Shown in pieces: positions 60,818 to 64,000 of a stretch of 64,000 bases of DNA. The notes under the pieces are model-generated. The model made no database searches and was not told the DNA's origin. It worked only from the letters and a program-made list of their open reading frames with translations. This DNA comes from Labrys sp. WJW. GTDB taxonomy: Bacteria; Pseudomonadota; Alphaproteobacteria; Rhizobiales; Labraceae. The translations under genes were made by a program, and so were the position numbers. The DNA lies in NCBI RefSeq assembly GCF_001676615.1, contig NZ_LYXZ01000001.1, positions 248,001 through 312,000 of the forward strand, in the 5' to 3' direction. Each line of letters opens with the position of its first letter. Positions within the stretch are counted from its first letter, which is position 1.

Positions 60818-62266
60818 ATGCTTGATCTCAAGACCCTTCTGGTCGTCACGATGGCCGTCGCAGCTTTACAGGCGGTGGCCTGGATATTTGTCTGGCGGGC
60901 GTGGCGCCATCTTTACGAACTGAAGTTCCTGGCGGCCGGCTTCATCGCCATTGCCGCGGGCGTCTTGTTGATGCTCCTGCGCGGACACGATCCTCCGCCC
61001 TGGGCCATCGTCCTGCACAACACGATCATCAAGCTCGGCCTGGTCCTGCTCGCCGAGGGGCTCGCCCGCTTTCTCGGGCAACCGCGCTATAGCTGGATCG
61101 GGATCTGTCTCCTGATCTCCCAGGTGGCGGCCTGGAGCATCTCGGTTGCCATCGATCCGACCGACCTGGAACCACGCATTCACGCCTCGACGTTCTTCAC
61201 CGTCGTGATGATGTCCGTGATGTGCCTGGCGCTGCTGCGCGACCGCACGCAGCCGCCGCTCCTGCGCTGGATCACGATCGCCGTGCTTGTCGAATATATG
61301 TCGGCCAGCGTGCTCCAGAGCATCATCGAATTCCGCTTGCCGGCAGACTTCCAAAGCGCGCCGATCCTGGCCGACCGCAATGCCTGGTATTTGCTGCAAG
61401 GTACCCTGTTCCTGATCGCCTTCTTCGCATGCCTGCTCTTCATGGTCAGTTCGAGGCTTTCCGCCGACCTGCGCGAGAAGAATGCCGCCCTCTCGCGGGA
61501 AGTGGAGGAAAGGAAAAGCCTCGAAGCCAGGCTGAATGCGAGCTTGGAAGCGGAGCGTTCCCTGCGTGAGGAGCAGGCGGACTTTACCCGCGTGGTCAGC
61601 CACGAATTCCGTACGCCGCTCGCCATCATCCGGAACGCCGTCGACATGATCGGCCTCACCGGCAGCCAGTCCCAGCCGGCGACCCAGGAGCGGCTCTCAG
61701 GGATCCAGGAGGCACTCAATCGGCTGTTTTCCGTGATCAATCGCTTCATGGCCGAAGACCGGGAGAACAGCTTTCAGCCCGAATACATGGAAGTGCGCTC
61801 CCTGATCGCGGATGTGCGCCTGCATTTCGACATGACGGCGCGCGGCGACCGCCTGCGCTTCACTGTCCAGGACCCGATCATCTCCATCTGCGCCGACCCG
61901 GATATGCTGGCGACCGTCCTCATCAACCTCATCGACAACGCGCTGAAATACTCGCCGGGCAACGAGCCGATCCACGTCGCTGCGAGGGAGCAGCAAGGCA
62001 CGGTGGTGATCGAGGTACGCGATCGCGGCATAGGCATTCCCCATGCCGAACTCGACAGGATCGGGCGCCGCTTCTTTCGGGCCTCCAACGCCAAGGCCAT
62101 CACCGGAACCGGGCTCGGCCTGTATTCGGCCCGGCGGCTTCTGGCCTATCACGGCGGGACGCTGACCCTGGACGGCAACGACCGCGGGGGAACGACGGCC
62201 GTCGTGCGTGTGCCCCTGTCTCTTGCACAATCCAGCAAGGCCATGCCGCAGGAAATAACGGTATGA
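60818..62266 (+). CDS. Membrane sensor histidine kinase
   Basis: A 482-residue sensor kinase. The N-terminal ~210 residues hold about seven membrane segments (LLVVTMAVAALQAVAWIFVW, LKFLAAGFIAIAAGVLLMLL, IGICLLISQVAAWSISVAI and others), then a coiled coil (LREKNAALSREVEERKSLEA). The HisKA box has the phosphorylated H262 in VVSHEFRTPLAIIRNAVDMI; the ATPase domain has INLIDNALKYSPGN (N box), VRDRGIGIPHAELD (G1) and GTGLGLYSARRLL (G2). The start is not certain: ATG 60818 is favoured because a promoter lies upstream, although open frame continues to 60671. The stop overlaps the response regulator's ATG (ATGA). Confidence 0.9.
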   Translation: MLDLKTLLVVTMAVAALQAVAWIFVWRAWRHLYELKFLAAGFIAIAAGVLLMLLRGHDPPPWAIVLHNTIIKLGLVLLAEGLARFLGQPRYSWIGICLLISQVAAWSISVAIDPTDLEPRIHASTFFTVVMMSVMCLALLRDRTQPPLLRWITIAVLVEYMSASVLQSIIEFRLPADFQSAPILADRNAWYLLQGTLFLIAFFACLLFMVSSRLSADLREKNAALSREVEERKSLEARLNASLEAERSLREEQADFTRVVSHEFRTPLAIIRNAVDMIGLTGSQSQPATQERLSGIQEALNRLFSVINRFMAEDRENSFQPEYMEVRSLIADVRLHFDMTARGDRLRFTVQDPIISICADPDMLATVLINLIDNALKYSPGNEPIHVAAREQQGTVVIEVRDRGIGIPHAELDRIGRRFFRASNAKAITGTGLGLYSARRLLAYHGGTLTLDGNDRGGTTAVVRVPLSLAQSSKAMPQEITV

Positions 62267-62958
62267 CGCATATTCTGATTGTCGAAGACGAACCTCGGCT
62301 GCGCAAGGATCTGGCCGATTTCCTCAAACTGAGCGGCTTCACCACCACTGCAGCTGCGACGGCCCATGACATGCGCAAGGCGCTTGCCGGCGGCGAAGCG
62401 CCGGCGGTCGTCGTCCTCGACATCGGGCTGCCGGACGGCAACGGCTTCGAACTGGCCAGCGAGATCCGGCAAGCCCACTCATGCGGCATCATCATGCTGA
62501 CCGCACTCGGCGACAGCGACGATCGCATTCGAGGCTTCGACAGCGGGGCCGATATCTATCTCGTCAAGGACAGCACGTTGCGGGAAGTCGAAGCGGCGAT
62601 CCGCAGCCTGTTGCGCCGCGCCGGCGGGCCGCCAACCGCTGGACCGGGCAATGAAGACCGCTGGATTCTGGACAGCAGGGGCTGGCACCTGATTGCGCCC
62701 AATCAGCACGCGCTCAAGCTCACGGCCACCGAATTCGCCTTCATGAGCGTATTGTGCAAACGAAGCGGCGAAGTGTGCCAGCGCGAGGACCTCGTCGAGA
62801 TCCTGATGCGCCCCCGCTCCAACTTCGACAATCGCCATCTCGACGCGGTCGTCAGCCGGCTGCGCCGCAAGGTCGAACAGCATTTGAAGGTGCCCGCCCC
62901 GATCAGGGTCGTCTACGGGGTGGGCTATACGTTCACCGCAAATGCCGCCATGGAATGA
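62263..62958 (+). CDS. OmpR/PhoB-type response regulator
   Basis: A 231-residue regulator. The receiver has the acidic pocket VEDEPRLRKDL, the phosphorylated D53 (VVVLDIGLPDGNGFEL), a Thr switch in IIMLTALGDSDD and lysine in IYLVKDSTLREV. The usual Lys-Pro pair is Lys-Asp here, a common variation but notable. The C-terminal winged helix has LKLTATEFAFMSVLCKRSGE, REDLVEILMRPRSNFDNRHL, DAVVSRLRRKVEQHLK and IRVVYGVGYTF, typical of OmpR-type proteins. Coupled to the kinase by an ATGA overlap, it likely binds the AGAATT 10-bp repeats at 60690-60719 and 63199-63224. Confidence 0.92.
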   Translation: MTHILIVEDEPRLRKDLADFLKLSGFTTTAAATAHDMRKALAGGEAPAVVVLDIGLPDGNGFELASEIRQAHSCGIIMLTALGDSDDRIRGFDSGADIYLVKDSTLREVEAAIRSLLRRAGGPPTAGPGNEDRWILDSRGWHLIAPNQHALKLTATEFAFMSVLCKRSGEVCQREDLVEILMRPRSNFDNRHLDAVVSRLRRKVEQHLKVPAPIRVVYGVGYTFTANAAME

Positions 62959-63198
62959 ACCCCGGCAGCCACGGTCGCGACGGAGCCCCCGGCATCATCG
63001 TTTCGAGTCTTGCGCAGGCCGCTGCCCGCGTCGTCTTCTCGGACACGATTCACGTCTTGCCGGTGCTTGCCGACAGGCGATCCTCGCCTCTCAGCCGCAG
63101 GCACCTTTCCAGCAAGATCTCCCGCACCAAGTGAGAACGAATACTCAGAATCGATCACTTTTCTACACAGTGATATTTAAGAAGGACACAGTAATATT
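62959..63198. other. Intergenic DNA after the response regulator
   Basis: About 240 bases between the response regulator stop and the direct-repeat block. No gene or strong terminator is convincing. It turns AT-rich to the right. A single AGAATCGATC near 63147, one base off the repeat unit AGAATTGATC, may be an extra binding site. Confidence 0.45.
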
Positions 63199-63224
63199 AG
63201 AATTCGTCAGAATTCATGAGAATT
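63199..63224. promoter_or_regulatory. Three 10-bp direct repeats (AGAATT) before a sigma-70 promoter
   Basis: AGAATTCGTC, AGAATTCATG and AGAATTGATC stand in perfect 10-bp register at 63199, 63209 and 63219. They are six bases upstream of a -35 element, an ideal place for an activating OmpR-type regulator. The same unit, on the other strand, lies between the autotransporter and the kinase. Confidence 0.8.
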
Positions 63225-63230
63225 GATCTG

Positions 63231-63259
63231 TTGACGTAAACCTTAACATGCCGTCTAAT
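63231..63259 (+). promoter_or_regulatory. Sigma-70 promoter for the crystallin-domain gene
   Basis: TTGACG and TCTAAT are separated by 17 bases; both are close to consensus. The start point would be near 63266, giving a leader of about 230 bases with a hairpin before the crystallin-domain gene. The adjacent AGAATT repeats suggest control by the neighbouring two-component system. Confidence 0.6.
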
Positions 63260-63319
63260 TTTCCCTCTGAACACCAAATAACCACCTTCGTTAATTGTGT
63301 ATATTCAAATAAAAAATAC

Positions 63320-63344
63320 CAAACTAAAGTAAGTATTTAGTTTG
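63320..63344. promoter_or_regulatory. Perfect AT-rich inverted repeat in the leader
   Basis: CAAACTAAA and TTTAGTTTG form a perfect 9-bp inverted repeat across GTAAGTA, in the long leader of the crystallin-domain gene. It could be a weak leader hairpin, or a protein-binding operator for a second regulator. Confidence 0.5.
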
Positions 63345-63498
63345 AAAAAGTATTATAATAAATTTTATCTGAATTCTATTTGCATAGATATTAACGATCT
63401 TCAAAACCCACCGCCAAAACAGTCGCCGAACATAAAGCAGGGATCGGTGAGACCATCATGGCCGCTCGAGATCTTGGCCGCAACGCGGAGAACGAACA

Positions 63499-64000
63499 AT
63501 GACGGACGGTTGCTGGGTTCAGTTCTGGGATGATGACGGGCACAAAGGCGCAACCTTGCGATTCGATGCCGAAGGCAGCGTCCTGGCGGTCGGAAACCTC
63601 GACGACCACACCCAGTCCGACGGCAGCAAGGAAGGCAATGAGCCGGACTCGCTGGAAACGGGCTCGCGCGCCTGGCTCATCGTCTACAAGGATGCCGCTT
63701 ATGGTGGAAAAAACGTAGGGTTCGGTCCCAATTCGCGGATCGACGACCTCGATGACTATGGCATGGGCGGGAATATCAGCAGCTTCAGGCTCTATGACTA
63801 TCGGCCGCCCTTGTTCGTTGACGCTGGCAAAGGAGCCCCGACGGCAATCGAGAGCGACGGTTACGTCAACGCCGAAACGGTTAACGGCTTCTTTCGTACC
63901 GTCGTAGCGTCCGCCGTCACGCTCATTCCAGGCGTAGGCTCCGCCCTTTCCACATTGGTCAAGGGGCTTTGGCCGGATGCGGGCAACAAGGATCAGACCT
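63499..64000 (+). CDS. Beta/gamma-crystallin-domain protein with possible Cry-like (delta-endotoxin) segment, N-terminal part
   Basis: The first 167 residues of a protein that runs off the window. Residues ~5-105 look like two Greek-key motifs of a beta/gamma-crystallin domain: CWVQFWDDDGHKGATLRF, then AWLIVYKDAAYGGKNVGF, GPNSRIDDLDDYGMGGNISSFRLYD. After a linker, residues ~130-160 read GFFRTVVASAVTLIPGVGSA, LSTLVKGLWPD, which is close to the hydrophobic helix and PGVG...LWP pattern found at the start of delta-endotoxin domain I. There is no signal peptide. The ATG at 63499 has CGGAG eight bases ahead. A regulated promoter and AGAATT repeats lie upstream. The Cry resemblance is an inference from a short stretch; the rest of the gene must be seen to judge it. 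Confidence 0.65.
   Translation, partial: MTDGCWVQFWDDDGHKGATLRFDAEGSVLAVGNLDDHTQSDGSKEGNEPDSLETGSRAWLIVYKDAAYGGKNVGFGPNSRIDDLDDYGMGGNISSFRLYDYRPPLFVDAGKGAPTAIESDGYVNAETVNGFFRTVVASAVTLIPGVGSALSTLVKGLWPDAGNKDQT

Noticed and set aside
63342-63533. A 63-codon frame before the crystallin-domain gene
   Set aside because: It starts from TTG inside an inverted repeat, has no ribosome site and overlaps the stronger ATG at 63499.
1-64000. CRISPR arrays, rRNA, tRNA, transposases or prophage genes
   Set aside because: None was seen on reading both strands; the ~100-bp repeats are intergenic palindromes, not spaced direct repeats.

Overview
The window is high-GC DNA (apart from several AT-rich intergenic regions) and reads like the chromosome, or a large replicon, of an alphaproteobacterium, most likely of the Hyphomicrobiales (Rhizobiales). 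The reasons are a cbb3 oxidase operon behind a perfect FixK/FNR box, many sugar and opine-type ABC catabolic clusters with LacI and GntR regulators, FecI/FecR-controlled siderophore uptake, and dispersed ~100 bp intergenic palindromic repeats of a kind common in that order. The genus cannot be fixed from the sequence. No rRNA, tRNA, CRISPR array, transposase or integrase was seen.

Layout, 0-10 kb: the N-terminus of an RND efflux adaptor (minus); an operon pairing a family-3 binding protein with a dicarboxylate/amino-acid symporter and an Asp/Glu racemase; a DUF2165 membrane protein; a MarR-GNAT fusion with a perfect operator, coupled to an SDR oxidoreductase; a metallophosphoesterase; and a secreted caspase-like/WD40 protein. 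10.4-17.5 kb: ccoNOQP, a small membrane protein, a DUF2189 protein, then ccoI and ccoS, preceded by a FixK box; ccoG and ccoH are missing. 17.4-25.5 kb (minus): a siderophore system running from FecI and FecR to a STN-type TonB receptor, a FhuD-like binding protein, a double-length FhuB-like permease and a Fes/IroE-like esterase, with no ATPase gene. 26-34 kb: an accessory mixture of a secreted unknown protein, a membrane protein, LysR with haloalkane dehalogenase, a Tat-exported amidohydrolase with a divergent GntR, and a PhyH dioxygenase with a divergent LacI.

34.3-45.7 kb looks like one catabolic regulon: a four-carbon acid sugar kinase and FadR-type regulator; on the other strand a BNR (sialidase-fold) protein, PdxA2 and an iron-type alcohol dehydrogenase; then a complete Dpp/Opp-type ABC transporter and a DapA/NanA-family aldolase. 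TTTGTA...TACAAA inverted repeats stand in front of both halves.

45.7-55.0 kb is a second and more unusual catabolic operon: LacI regulator, Gfo/Idh/MocA dehydrogenase, TIM-barrel isomerase, sugar-type ABC transporter (binding protein, permease, ATPase), DUF4432 epimerase-like protein, a fatty-acid-desaturase-fold diiron membrane oxygenase and a PanB-like aldolase. It recalls rhizopine (moc) catabolism in part but is not the same. A strong hairpin ends it.

55.1-64.0 kb is a surface/secretion-like module: an 1840-residue autotransporter (minus), a divergent histidine kinase/OmpR-type response regulator pair, and at the window edge a beta/gamma-crystallin-domain protein whose next segment resembles the start of a delta-endotoxin (Cry) domain I. 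Matching 10-bp-spaced AGAATT direct repeats lie between the autotransporter and the kinase and again just upstream of a promoter for the crystallin-like gene, suggesting one two-component regulon.
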